DNA from: Terrabacter sp. Root85
GTDB taxonomy: Bacteria > Actinomycetota > Actinomycetes > Actinomycetales > Dermatophilaceae
DNA: 42,673 nucleotides
Assembly (NCBI RefSeq): GCF_001429185.1
Contig: NZ_LMIW01000002.1
Span: 1 to 42,673, forward strand
Direction of reading: 5' to 3'
Part shown: one piece after another, positions 1 to 8,517 of the stretch
Layout of the letters: each line of letters begins with the position of its first letter
Numbering within the stretch: position 1 is the stretch's first letter
The notes under the pieces: generated by a model
Databases searched by the model: none
Told to the model about the DNA's origin: nothing
Seen by the model: the letters and a program-made list of their open reading frames with translations, nothing else
Made by a program: the position numbers and the translations under genes

Positions 1-72
1 CCGGTCGACCTCGAAGCGGCCTACTACGCTCAAAACGAGGCCCAGCAGGATCTGGAGCTCTCAAACCACTGA
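1..72 (+). CDS. IS3-family transposase OrfB, C-terminal 23 residues (partial)
   Basis: The open frame enters from the left edge and stops at TGA 70-72. The residues contain the motif EAAYYAQNEAQ, which resembles the C-terminus that follows the rve integrase core in IS3-family OrfB proteins (consensus near YEAAYY.....Q). The DDE catalytic domain itself lies outside the window. The assignment rests on this short tail and on the adjacent terminal repeat. Confidence 0.7.
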   Translation, partial: PVDLEAAYYAQNEAQQDLELSNH

Positions 73-98
73 GTCTCCCGACTCACCGGGGCGGTTCA
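1..98 (+). mobile_element. Right end of an IS3-family insertion sequence (cut by the window edge)
   Basis: The last codons of an IS3-type transposase are followed by 26 bp ending in GGGGCGGTTCA at 88-98. Read outward, this is a terminal inverted repeat beginning TGAACCGCCCC, the form common in actinobacterial IS3 elements. The left end is outside the window, so neither the target duplication nor the intactness of the element can be judged. Confidence 0.75.
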
Positions 99-140
99 CC
101 TGCGAGAACGGGTTTGGCCCGTGGTCCTATCCGGCCTCGC

Positions 141-605
141 TCAACTCGATTCGGTGGTGACGTCGTCGGCCAGCTCGTCGACAGGCACTTCGATGTTGAC
201 TATGACCTGATTGGCCTGAGCGGGCGGATCTCATCACGGAGCGCGTCGGGCATGTCCACCACAAAGAGCCCACACCGAACTGTTCAGCTGCGCCGCGAAT
301 CCAAAAGGTGATGGAGGCGCGGGCCTCCTCACTTGAAAGCGCGATGATGGCGCGCGAATCGGCGAGCCCGCTCTTGCCTGAGGCAAGGCTCGTTTGAGAA
401 CGTGTTGGTTGATCTTCTTTATCTGCGCGCCCTTCAGCTTTCTTTGGCGGGCGTAGGCCTCGACGAGAACGCCGTTGTCTTCCGTACACCCGTCGACTTG
501 GACGCATGTGCCGCCCGGAGCGGGCAGGTCTCTTGGCACGGAGCGCGCCGGGAGGACGCTCGCCGAGTGGCCGCGAGTGAGGGCCTCGGGAAGCTGACGG
601 CTCAT
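141..605 (-). pseudogene. Decayed conserved actinobacterial hypothetical gene with about three frameshifts
   Basis: Three minus-strand frames hold successive pieces that join into one plausible protein of about 150 residues. The first piece starts at ATG 605 and includes VQVDGCTEDNGVLVEAYARQ and KGAQIKKINQHVLK. It moves to a second frame near 370-395 (ADSRAIIALSSEEARASI, AAEQFGVG), to a third near 265 (LFVVDMPDALRDEI), and finally near 230 to AQANQVIVNIEVPVDEL, ending at TGA 143-141. The pattern resembles a small family of unknown function in Actinobacteria, as I recall it. No frame alone encodes the whole protein, so the gene is broken unless the sequence carries several indel errors. It lies 43 bp from the end of the IS3 element. 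Confidence 0.6.
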
Positions 606-666
606 CCGGTCAGGTCGTGTGGATGTCGTGGTGTCGCTGCCTGCGATTGAAGGCGTTCAATGAGTC

Positions 667-3354
667 ATGGGCACGCTGCCGTCGAAGACCATGACGCTCT
701 TGTTCTCCGACATCGAGGGATCAACCCAGCTGGTGCGTCGTCTGGGTTCTGGCTACGCCGCCACGCTGGGCACGCACCGGCGTGTGCTCCGGTCGGCATG
801 GACGACAAATGGGGGCACGGAACTGGGCACCGAGGGAGACAGCTTCTTCGTCGCATTCGAGACAGCCGAGGCGGCGGTGTCCGCCGCTGTTCAAGGGCAG
901 CGTGAGCTGGCGGCTTCTCGCTGGCCCCTGAGGGAGCAGGTTCGTGTGCGGATGGGTCTGCATACCGGGGCACCAACGGCCTACGACGGGGGCTATGTGG
1001 GAATTGACGTGCATCGGTGTGCCCGAATCGCGGGGTCGGCGCACGGTGGTCAGGTCGTAGTTTCGGCTGCCACCGCCACCCAACTAGGCAACGGCAATCT
1101 GCCTCCCGGCGTGACGCTGCGCGACCTTGGGCTGCACCAATTGAAGGACATGCCCGATCCTGACCACCTGTACCAGGTACAGGCCGACGACCTGCCTGCG
1201 AAGTTCCCGCCGTTGAAGTCCATCGGCGCCATATCTCGGATACCCGTGCCGCCGACACCACTCATCGGGCGCGCGACGGAAATCGCGGACTTGGGCGTCC
1301 GGTTGAGAGCACGCCAGGCGCGCCTGCTGACCCTCACCGGCGCGGGTGGATCCGGCAAGACGCGACTCGCCCTCGAACTCGCTCGCGAGTGCGTAAACGA
1401 CTTCTCGGACGGCGTGCACTTCGTGCCGTTTGCAGAGTCCCACGGTCCGGACCAGATGTGGGACGCACTCGCCGAGACGTTGGGCACGCAACGCGGAGCC
1501 GCCGACGTCCTCGCACGTCTGAGCACCCTGGAAGTGCTCCTGCTGCTCGACAACCTCGAGCAGCTGCCCGAGGCGGACGGTGTGATCACGCAGATCCTCC
1601 ACGGCACGCGAGATGTGGCGCTGGTCGCAACCTCACGCAGGCCCCTGCACCTTGCTGAGGAACAGGATTACCCGGTGTCGCCCCTTGATGTTCCGGCCGA
1701 CGACACTCTTGCTGCGACGCAGGCCTCTCCCGCCGTGCAGCTGTTCGTGCAACAGGCGAGGAGGGTACGGCCCAGCTTCCACCTCAACGCAGAGAATGCC
1801 GCCGATGTAGCAGACCTGTGTCGGAGACTGGACGGCCTGCCCCTAGCTATCGAGATCGTCGGCGCCCGAGCCAAAATTCTCTCACCACGTGCTCTGCTCG
1901 CGCGTGTCAATACCGGGCTGGACATGTCCTCGTCAGTGGGCGGCGTTGCCAGCCGGCAGCGCACAGTCCGAGCGACAATAGGCTGGTCCTACAACCTGCT
2001 TCCAACCGAGCTCCAAGCGGCATTCACGCGACTCGGGGTCTTCGATGGCGGCTGTGACCTGCGCGCTGTCGCTGCGGTCCTCGACGACGGATCCGACCTG
2101 ACCGGAACGGAGCCACTAGACGTGGTGAGCAGCCTCGTCGACGCCAGCTTGGTAACGATCAGAGAGAACCACGACGGCGAGCCGCGCGTCCTCCTACTCG
2201 AGACCGTGCGGGCGTTCGCCGTCGACCGGCTCGTTGCAGCGGCCGACCTGGACACTGTCCGCGGTCGGCACGCACGGCATTACCTGAGCGTGGTGAACCG
2301 CGTCGGCCCCCGACTTCAGGGAGACCGATTCTGGCAGGCGCGCGAGGAACTCGACGCCGAACAGAACAACATCCGAGCAGCGTTGAGCTGGTGCCTGTCA
2401 TCACCGGAGAGCATGAGTGGAACCGAAGACAGACACTCCTTGGCACTTAGGCTGTGTGCGGGACTTTGCGGCTACTGGACAGGCGCTTTCCATTTCAGCG
2501 AAGCCCGTCGGTGGCTGGAACCGGTCGTCGCGCGGGCGGGTTCGACTGAGAATGTGGCGCTCGCACAATGTCTGGCGGTCCTGGCGGACAGTCTGATCGC
2601 GCTTGGCGAGCCGGACGAGGCGAAGCGTCACGCACGACGCGCCGTCCAGATGTACCGGGATCTCCACCAATCTGGGTGGTGGCTCGCCCAAGCACTGCGC
2701 GCGCTTGCGTTGGCAACCTGGGAGTGCGGCGACGCTGGTGAAGCCAGGCTTCTGCTTCAGGAAGCCTTGGAGGTCGGGCATGCTTCAAGGACCGAGGGGC
2801 CCTACCACCGCATCCTGGACCACTTCGCCACGCTTGAGGCCGTCGAGCACCACTTTTCGAGATCTCTGGAGCTGTACGACGAGGCAATCGGGCTCGCAGA
2901 GGCCGCTGGGCACTCCACCGCGGCGGGTGCTTACCAGTACAACCGAGCATGCCTTTTCAGGGAGATGGGGAGAGCCGAGGATGCCCGGCATGAAATGGGC
3001 CTTCTGATCCCGGCCATCCTCCGGGATCCGAACACCTACAGACTCATCCATTTGGCCGAGGACTACGGCGCGATCCTTTCGGCGCTCGGTCACCACCAGG
3101 ATGCGGCACGGCTGCTCGGTGCCGCGGAGGCCCTGCGCGAGCGCAGTGGCTATCGGCGCTCTCCCAGCCAAGAACTCTCGATCGTAGATGTCTATGCGGC
3201 AGGGAGGCGGTGCCTACCGAGTCAGGATTGGGATAACAGCTATGCGATCGGCCGAGCGTCCACGGTGCAGCAGCTTCTCGCGGAGCACTCGAGCGATCCC
3301 TCGCCCGGGCGTGTCGAGATCTTTTATCAGATGCACGAGCCGGGGTCAGGATGA
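667..3354 (+). CDS. Class III adenylate/guanylate cyclase fused to STAND (NB-ARC-like) ATPase and TPR region
   Basis: The 895-residue protein is a probable cytosolic signalling ATPase. Residues 8-180 form a class III nucleotide cyclase domain. The two metal-binding aspartates are D15 (FSDIEGST) and D58 (TEGDSFF). A P-loop follows at G225-T232 (GAGGSGKT), and a Walker B strand ends in D295 (LLLLDNLEQ). The AAA/NB-ARC-like part contains the LVATSRRPL and GLPLAIEIVGARA motifs typical of STAND ATPases. The C-terminal half is helical and TPR-like. The layout matches mycobacterial cyclase-ATPase regulators that often end in a LuxR-type helix-turn-helix. Here I see no such HTH, so a direct DNA-binding role is not supported. 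Start: TGA at 661-663 closes the frame upstream and 667 is the first ATG. The trigger is unknown. Confidence 0.85.
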   Translation: MGTLPSKTMTLLFSDIEGSTQLVRRLGSGYAATLGTHRRVLRSAWTTNGGTELGTEGDSFFVAFETAEAAVSAAVQGQRELAASRWPLREQVRVRMGLHTGAPTAYDGGYVGIDVHRCARIAGSAHGGQVVVSAATATQLGNGNLPPGVTLRDLGLHQLKDMPDPDHLYQVQADDLPAKFPPLKSIGAISRIPVPPTPLIGRATEIADLGVRLRARQARLLTLTGAGGSGKTRLALELARECVNDFSDGVHFVPFAESHGPDQMWDALAETLGTQRGAADVLARLSTLEVLLLLDNLEQLPEADGVITQILHGTRDVALVATSRRPLHLAEEQDYPVSPLDVPADDTLAATQASPAVQLFVQQARRVRPSFHLNAENAADVADLCRRLDGLPLAIEIVGARAKILSPRALLARVNTGLDMSSSVGGVASRQRTVRATIGWSYNLLPTELQAAFTRLGVFDGGCDLRAVAAVLDDGSDLTGTEPLDVVSSLVDASLVTIRENHDGEPRVLLLETVRAFAVDRLVAAADLDTVRGRHARHYLSVVNRVGPRLQGDRFWQAREELDAEQNNIRAALSWCLSSPESMSGTEDRHSLALRLCAGLCGYWTGAFHFSEARRWLEPVVARAGSTENVALAQCLAVLADSLIALGEPDEAKRHARRAVQMYRDLHQSGWWLAQALRALALATWECGDAGEARLLLQEALEVGHASRTEGPYHRILDHFATLEAVEHHFSRSLELYDEAIGLAEAAGHSTAAGAYQYNRACLFREMGRAEDARHEMGLLIPAILRDPNTYRLIHLAEDYGAILSALGHHQDAARLLGAAEALRERSGYRRSPSQELSIVDVYAAGRRCLPSQDWDNSYAIGRASTVQQLLAEHSSDPSPGRVEIFYQMHEPGSG

Positions 3355-3374
3355 GACCACGGGCTTGTCAAGAA

Positions 3375-3407
3375 CTGGCCCGGGCCGCGATATCGGCCCG
3401 CGGCCAG
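3375..3407 (+). terminator. Hairpin after the cyclase-ATPase gene
   Basis: The arms CTGGCCCGGGCC and GGCCCGCGGCCAG form a stem of about 12 bp with one bulged base and the 8-nt loop GCGATATC. It begins 20 bp after the stop codon and has no T-tract, as is usual in actinobacterial terminators. The rest of 3355-3653 shows no convincing gene. Confidence 0.5.
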
Positions 3408-3653
3408 TCGAGAGGTCGCCAAACGGGCCGGGTGTTCAAAACCCGGAAAGGCAGTTCCTAATGGATGGACCCCCGCGTGCTGGATCCCCAAGGCGCGAGC
3501 AGTGAGATCCCTAACGACTGACCTCTGGAGACAACTGTAATGCCGCAGCGTCAGGGCGCACCAGGCAATCCAGCCCAGCTACCGACGCACGCGGAAGAGT
3601 CCCGATCAGGATGGCGAGGGCAACTCGAGTCGGACGCATTCGTGACCTGTTGG

Positions 3654-4091
3654 TCAGCTCGTGGCTGGCATCACTTGGATGGTGCCGGTGAAGCAGGATC
3701 GGTCCGGGTCGTAGAGCTGACCCTGCTCATGGACCTGGCTGCCCGCGTGGGCGCCTTCCGCGACTACGCCGTTCATAACCACCGCACCCGTGGACTGGTT
3801 GAGCGTGCCAGTGAGCGGGGCGATAAACGTCTCACCGACCTCCCAGTCGAACGTGACATGTAGGACCGTCCCGCCCGCGCGAACGCTCGTGAGGCGCGTA
3901 CGAAGGCTGGCCGTGGCTCCCTGTCGGGACACCGTGCCCTCCCAGACGCCGGGCCCGACTGCACACTTGTCGAAGGTCCAGACGATGGGAGCGGAGTTTG
4001 CATGTGCTGCGCTGGGTGTGAGCGCCAGTGCTGCTGCGGCTGCCCCTACGGCAAAATATCCGCGGCGGCGCGATGTGGTCGTGGAGTACAT
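3654..4091 (-). CDS. Small secreted protein of unknown function
   Basis: This 145-residue protein has a clear N-terminal export signal: basic SRRRGY (7-12), a hydrophobic Ala/Leu stretch (13-26), then AHA, predicting cleavage after residue 31. The double arginine is Tat-like but lacks the full consensus, so the Sec route is equally likely. The mature part of about 114 residues looks beta-rich (VLHVTFDWEVG, TGTIQVM). It has two cysteines, C43 and C133, that could form a disulfide near the two ends of the domain. ATG 4091 is preceded at good spacing by TAGGAG. I do not recognise a family. It converges with the cyclase-ATPase gene and diverges from the membrane protein gene to its right. Confidence 0.7.
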   Translation of the reverse strand: MYSTTTSRRRGYFAVGAAAAALALTPSAAHANSAPIVWTFDKCAVGPGVWEGTVSRQGATASLRTRLTSVRAGGTVLHVTFDWEVGETFIAPLTGTLNQSTGAVVMNGVVAEGAHAGSQVHEQGQLYDPDRSCFTGTIQVMPATS

Positions 4092-4453
4092 CGTGGTCTC
4101 CTACCGTGAGCCGCTGGCCCTCCCAGCGGTCATACGAAGATTTACCGAGCGTCGGCGCCGCGTCTGTGCCCGCAACAACACTTCGCGCGTGCGCGGCCGC
4201 ACTTGGAACGCCACCGCCTGTCGCCGGGCTTTGCCGTGTACTGCCCCTCGACAGTTAGGTCGGTGGGACTCACGAGCTCACCGGTGGCCGGTCTTCCTCG
4301 CAGGCATCCGACCGCGTGTCGGGAGGGAGACACCTGTGCCCACAACGCCCGTGCGCGACGGTCTGTTAGGTCACCGAGGGCAAATGAATCTATGCCGGCG
4401 GGACGAGCTTCGAGTGGACGGCGGGCGAAGGGGGCGTCGTCGCACGTTCGCCT
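4092..4453. other. Intergenic region between divergent genes
   Basis: This gap of about 360 bp separates the start of the small secreted protein gene from the membrane protein gene. It must hold the promoters of both. I see no conserved ORF, RNA gene or obvious operator palindrome here. Confidence 0.5.
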
Positions 4454-5347
4454 GTGTCGTCGCGCGCACAGACGGGAGGCGACGTTCAGGTCCACAGTGA
4501 CGAGATGCTCTTGATGCTCGCCTGCGGTGCGGCCCTCTGCCTGGCAGGGGCGCTCGGCGTGCGGTGGCGCCACTATGGCTTGGCGATGCCAGAACGCAGC
4601 CCTCGCGACGACGGCACAACGGCAGCCCCGGGTGCAGACCTCTGCTGGCTGCTCAGCGTCGGCTTGCTAGCCGGCATGGTCATCGGAGTTCTCGTGTTAG
4701 GGCCGGCAGCCCGGCTCGCGATGCGGCTCATTGCCGCGGCCTCTCCACCCCAGGCGCAAGGTGCGGATACCACTTTCGGAGCAACCGTCGGGGAGATCAC
4801 GGTCGGTGGCACCCTCTTCCTCGTCGTCGGATTTGGATTGCTCTCGGGGGTCGCTGTTGGGCTGGTCTACGTCTTCGCGGCCTTCGTCCTGCCTCGAGGG
4901 ATGCTCGGAGGCGTCATCTTCGGCGCCGTGCTTCTGGTGCTCTTCGCCAGTCGAATTGATCCGCTGCGCGCCGCCAACCAAGACTTTGAGATCGTCGGAC
5001 CCGGCTGGCTGTCCGTGGTCACATTTACCTCACTGGCGCTCACCACCGGCGCGCTCACAGCACCTGTCGCGGGACGGATCGCGGCGGCCCTTCCGGCGCC
5101 GCGGTGGTGGGCGGTCGGCTGGCTTGTCCCGGGCGGGCTGCTCGCCATCGGAGCACTGCTGGGGTCTTGGCAGGCCCTGGTCATCGTATTGGCCGGCAGT
5201 CTGATCTACCTGACGTGTGAGCGGAATCCCCGATTCGGCGCGCTCGTCCGGGAACGGGGCCGGCGAATCGTTCAGGTCGCACTGTCAGCCGCCGTGCTGC
5301 TCGCGCTGCCCGATTTCCTCAGCGCAGTTAAGAGCATCGTGACCTAG
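4454..5347 (+). CDS. Polytopic membrane protein of unknown function
   Basis: The protein has up to 297 residues and about seven hydrophobic segments. Clear ones are MLLMLACGAALCLAGALGV, LLSVGLLAGMVIGVLVLG, LFLVVGFGLLSGVAVGLVYV, MLGGVIFGAVLLVLF, the WLVPGGLLAIGALLG region and ALVIVLAGSLIYL. The conserved-looking GPAARLAMRLI after the second segment resembles actinobacterial membrane proteins without assigned function. The start is uncertain. GTG 4454 gives the longest form and ATG 4505 begins directly at the first membrane helix. Neither has an ideally placed ribosome site; GGGAGG at about 4475 is 24 bp from the ATG. No transporter or enzyme motif is visible. Confidence 0.7.
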   Translation: MSSRAQTGGDVQVHSDEMLLMLACGAALCLAGALGVRWRHYGLAMPERSPRDDGTTAAPGADLCWLLSVGLLAGMVIGVLVLGPAARLAMRLIAAASPPQAQGADTTFGATVGEITVGGTLFLVVGFGLLSGVAVGLVYVFAAFVLPRGMLGGVIFGAVLLVLFASRIDPLRAANQDFEIVGPGWLSVVTFTSLALTTGALTAPVAGRIAAALPAPRWWAVGWLVPGGLLAIGALLGSWQALVIVLAGSLIYLTCERNPRFGALVRERGRRIVQVALSAAVLLALPDFLSAVKSIVT

Positions 5348-5550
5348 ACGCATCGACAGGGGACGAATCTATTCGCAATATCAGGGCCCGACTTCAGCGG
5401 GAAGACCACCATTTCCTAAGGTCCGACGGGCCGCGAGGCCAGCCTCGCGATAGCTCTTGCGAAGTAGGTCCTGGAGAGCTCCGAGATGCGCGCTCGAGCC
5501 CCTTCACTGAATTTCGTGGTTCCCCAGAACGATTCAGGGCATCTGTAGCC

Positions 5551-6508
5551 CTAAATGGGGTTGGACCAGTCGCGTCGGGTGGCGACGAGCCAGTACGCCA
5601 GGAACATCACGATCTCGAAGTACTCGGTAAGGATGACCGAGTACGGCACCTGCCGCCAGATGCAGAAGCCACCGATGAGCAGGCCCGCCCACATGAGGCC
5701 AGTGATCAGCCGGTCTGTGAGTAGCGCGCCGTTCGAGGTTGGCGGCGCTGCGGACCGGTCCGCTTCGCTGCGCAGGCTAAGCGGAAACGCGTGGCTTGCG
5801 GCCGCGAAGGACAGGTTCGCAATGAGCAACCCCGCCGCAGTGAAGTGCAGGACGCCAAAGATGCTCACATCTCCAACGAGTGTCCTGCGGCCGAAGAGGA
5901 GGAAGCCACCGACGATGACCAGCAGGAAGACAACTTCAGCGACCCAGGAAATCCCGACCAGGACGCTGGCGAACTTGGCCTCGTCCTGTCCCCAGCGGAA
6001 GGACCGCCAGTGCATGAGGCGCCAGTCGAAAAAGGTGAATAGGGCCGCGCTGATGAGGAAGGCCCAAAGGACGACCCGCAGGTTGTCCAAGATCTGGGCT
6101 TGGGTTAGCACACCCAGGTCATGAGGGTCGCGCCGGCGCGGCCACGAGCATCGGCGTGAAGTTGTTCGGCACCAGGGCGACGAAGAACGCATTGAAGCCG
6201 GCGAAGTTGAGCGCATAGTCCTCGAGCTTGGAGCTGCTCTTGTACGCGATCAGGCACACCCCGGTGGCCATGAGGGCGCCGACGAACACGTCGCGCACCG
6301 GGCCCGCGTACGAGTCGCTGATCGAGTCACGCCACACGCCGCGGGTGAGCCGTTCCCCGACGGTTGCCAGCATGAGGAAGACGGGCGGCAGGACAAGGAT
6401 CATCCGCAGGTAGCGATATGTCTGCAGGGTGATATTGCTGGTGTCCTCGGCAACACCCACCATTTGTGCGGCCATGCCTCTTGACGGTACGCGCGCCAAT
6501 TCAGGCAT
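5551..6508 (-). pseudogene. Frameshifted conserved membrane protein
   Basis: Two overlapping minus-strand frames make one membrane protein. The N-terminal frame runs from a start near 6508 or 6475 (LRMILVLPPVFLML, SISDSYAGPVRDVFVGALM, KLEDYALNFAGFNAFFVALVPN) and hits TGA at 6121-6119. The C-terminal frame resumes near 6130-6140 with DPHDLGVLTQAQILDNLRVVLWAF and continues with four more hydrophobic segments to the stop at 5551. The two parts match the order of helices in a conserved actinobacterial family of unknown function (inference from recall). The shift lies in a GC-rich stretch around CGCGCCGGCGCG. A single-base indel, real or a sequencing error, explains it. Confidence 0.6.
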
Positions 6509-7234
6509 GCGCCGGATTTGCTGAGTTTGTGCAGGCGCTGCTCGCCGCACCCGGAGCGAGCGATTCAGACGATGCTGTGGTCGGCGCTGACGAGTCACAA
6601 CCGCGCCAGGCGCTGAGTATGGCGCATTTGGAGCGTTCCACCAACTTGCCGGATCCGTGTTGTGGCCAACCCCAAATTGGCTACAGAACCTAACGATCAC
6701 CTATGCCGATGCGCCGTCGCGCGAGTTCTACCGAATCGGCATGAGCGCCAACGCGACGGGAAATCCGGTCTATGTGCTGGACCCTAATGACAAGGCCTGC
6801 CTGTCGCGCACGTACGTGGCCAAGATCACTCGTGGCAACCGACGGGGTCAAGGGCACCAGCGTGGATGCACCACACCCACTCGGCGCGAAGGCCGTAGTC
6901 CAGCAGCCGCGTCACTTCGCCGCGAGTTCTGTTAGCCGCGGTTCGACGTGTGCGAGCTGGCAGCCAGGCGCTGCCGCTTAAGCGGAGGTCGGACGCCGAC
7001 GTCTTCCGCCAGACGGCAGGTCTAACGCGCCGCTGATGCAGCGAAGCTCGGATGGTCATGCGGCACAAAGCGACACAGCCTCCGTGTTGGGGAACCCTTG
7101 CGCCGCAACTGCCAAGCGTGCGTGGGCCTTGTATCAATGCGGCTTGGTGCTTGCACTGTTTGAGGTGAACCTCGGTGTCGTCGACTCCACGGCGTCGACC
7201 GGCAGTCGAACTTGCGCAGTTTGAGGTGGTGCCA
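6509..7234. other. Gene-poor stretch of about 725 bp
   Basis: No convincing full gene. A plus-strand frame around 6657-6935 contains a stretch of non-shadow-like sequence (YADAPSREFYRIG, PVYVLDPNDKACLS) but no good start site or recognised family. It may be a gene remnant. An imperfect 18-bp direct repeat (CTTGC..GTTTGAGGTG at 7150-7167 and 7211-7228) lies just before the next gene. The second copy carries that gene's ribosome binding site. Confidence 0.4.
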
Positions 7235-8299
7235 ATGAGCAAAGCGACGGAGTCGGCCATGGAGCGGAAGGTGGCCATTTCTCCCACATCCGGCGCGGCG
7301 TCGCTACGGGCCGCGTCCGAAGAGAAGGCCTACGCGGCACTGTGGTCAGGGCGTCGGGCCGCCCTGCGATCTTTGACCGCAGCCATCAAGAGGGAAGATC
7401 TCCAGGCGCTTGAACAGCTTTACGAAGAGTGGCGCGAGGACCTCACGCTGCTACCTTCTACGCCGGCGTGGACAGGCTGGGGCGTCGCGGGACGTTTGGC
7501 CGTGGTGTCGCAGAAGCTTGTCTTCTTCCAGGAGAAGTTACTCGGTGGCTGGAAGGTGCGGTTCATGATGGATGGAACGCGCGTGACGGTAAAGGGACAC
7601 CCTCTAGCATGGACCGGGACTGTCGGCATGCGCTTGGATGATGGCGAGTCTCACCACACCGTCGTTCTCACACCTCCCCGCTATGTCAACCTCAAGGAGG
7701 TCAGTGCTCCGGCAGAGGAGCCTGGATGGGCCGAAGTCGTTGAAAAACTGGGCGGCGGGTTCGGGTCTCTAGGGTCGGCTGTCGATTCAACCAGCGAGGC
7801 GTTGGGACTGGACCAAATCACGGAGATTGCAGGTGAGGCCTTCTCGGCATTCAAGTCTTTGCGAATCGCACGTGTGCATCGCTCGATGTGGGCGGAAATT
7901 CTGAATCGGCTCTCGAAGGGGGAATCGGCGCCATTCTTGGCCAGCGACGAACCGGCCCGAGCCGCAAAGCCTCGAAGGTCCCGCGCCGCACGACGGGCCT
8001 CCGAGCGGGTGTTCAGTGAAGAGTCGTCGACTGCCGAGCGCCTCTCTCTCGATGGCGGCGAGAGCGAGTTGAGTGCTGACTTGACCATTAAGCATCTTGC
8101 TGAGCAAAGCGGTCTCACTGCGGAGCAGCTCGGAGCAATCGTCGAAGCCATTAGTTTCCTCTCCCTCAAGGAGCTGAAATCGCACGGCTACTCGCGCATT
8201 CCGAGACTTGGGACACTCGTACTGAATAAGACCGCAGTAGGTTTTCGCCCCACAGCAGAATTTCGTGCAGCAGTGAACGGCTCAGGCGGGCGACGCTGA
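7235..8299 (+). CDS. Protein of unknown function with C-terminal HU/IHF-like domain
   Basis: This is a 354-residue soluble protein. Residues 283-354 look like the HU/IHF fold: helix LTIKHLAEQSGLT, helix AEQLGAIVEAISFLSLKEL, the turn YSRIPRLGTL (compare the GFGTF turn of HU) and GFRPTAEFRAAVN (compare FKPG..L...V). The long DNA-bending beta-arm of HU is missing: about 9 residues link GTL to FRP where HU has about 20. Residues 1-230 form an unrecognised domain with a beta-rich middle (WKVRFMMDGTRVTVKGHPLAWTGTVG). A charged linker (245-275, RRSRAARRASERVF) joins the two parts. ATG 7235 has GAGG at 7223-7226. A role in DNA binding or protein-protein contact is inference. Confidence 0.7.
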   Translation: MSKATESAMERKVAISPTSGAASLRAASEEKAYAALWSGRRAALRSLTAAIKREDLQALEQLYEEWREDLTLLPSTPAWTGWGVAGRLAVVSQKLVFFQEKLLGGWKVRFMMDGTRVTVKGHPLAWTGTVGMRLDDGESHHTVVLTPPRYVNLKEVSAPAEEPGWAEVVEKLGGGFGSLGSAVDSTSEALGLDQITEIAGEAFSAFKSLRIARVHRSMWAEILNRLSKGESAPFLASDEPARAAKPRRSRAARRASERVFSEESSTAERLSLDGGESELSADLTIKHLAEQSGLTAEQLGAIVEAISFLSLKELKSHGYSRIPRLGTLVLNKTAVGFRPTAEFRAAVNGSGGRR

Positions 8300-8517
8300 G
8301 GCCATGGGACGTAGGGCCGTGAGCCAGAGGACACCCTGCGCTCTGAAGGCGCCAAGGTGGCGAACACAAATCCTCTTGCTGAAGATCGCCGAGCAAGCAC
8401 CGCGTCATCACGAAGGCTCTGGGAGCAACATCGGCCACGCGTCACACCGACGCGTGTCAACGTGTTTCGCCGAGTGGACGTTGACGTTGCCGGCACGTGG
8501 GAAGGTCGGCAGTCTTC

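Noticed and set aside
6657-6935. Possible small gene on the plus strand
   Set aside because: Part of the translation looks protein-like, but there is no ribosome site and no recognised family, and the C-terminal half turns into Arg/Gly/Pro shadow. Treated as a possible remnant only.
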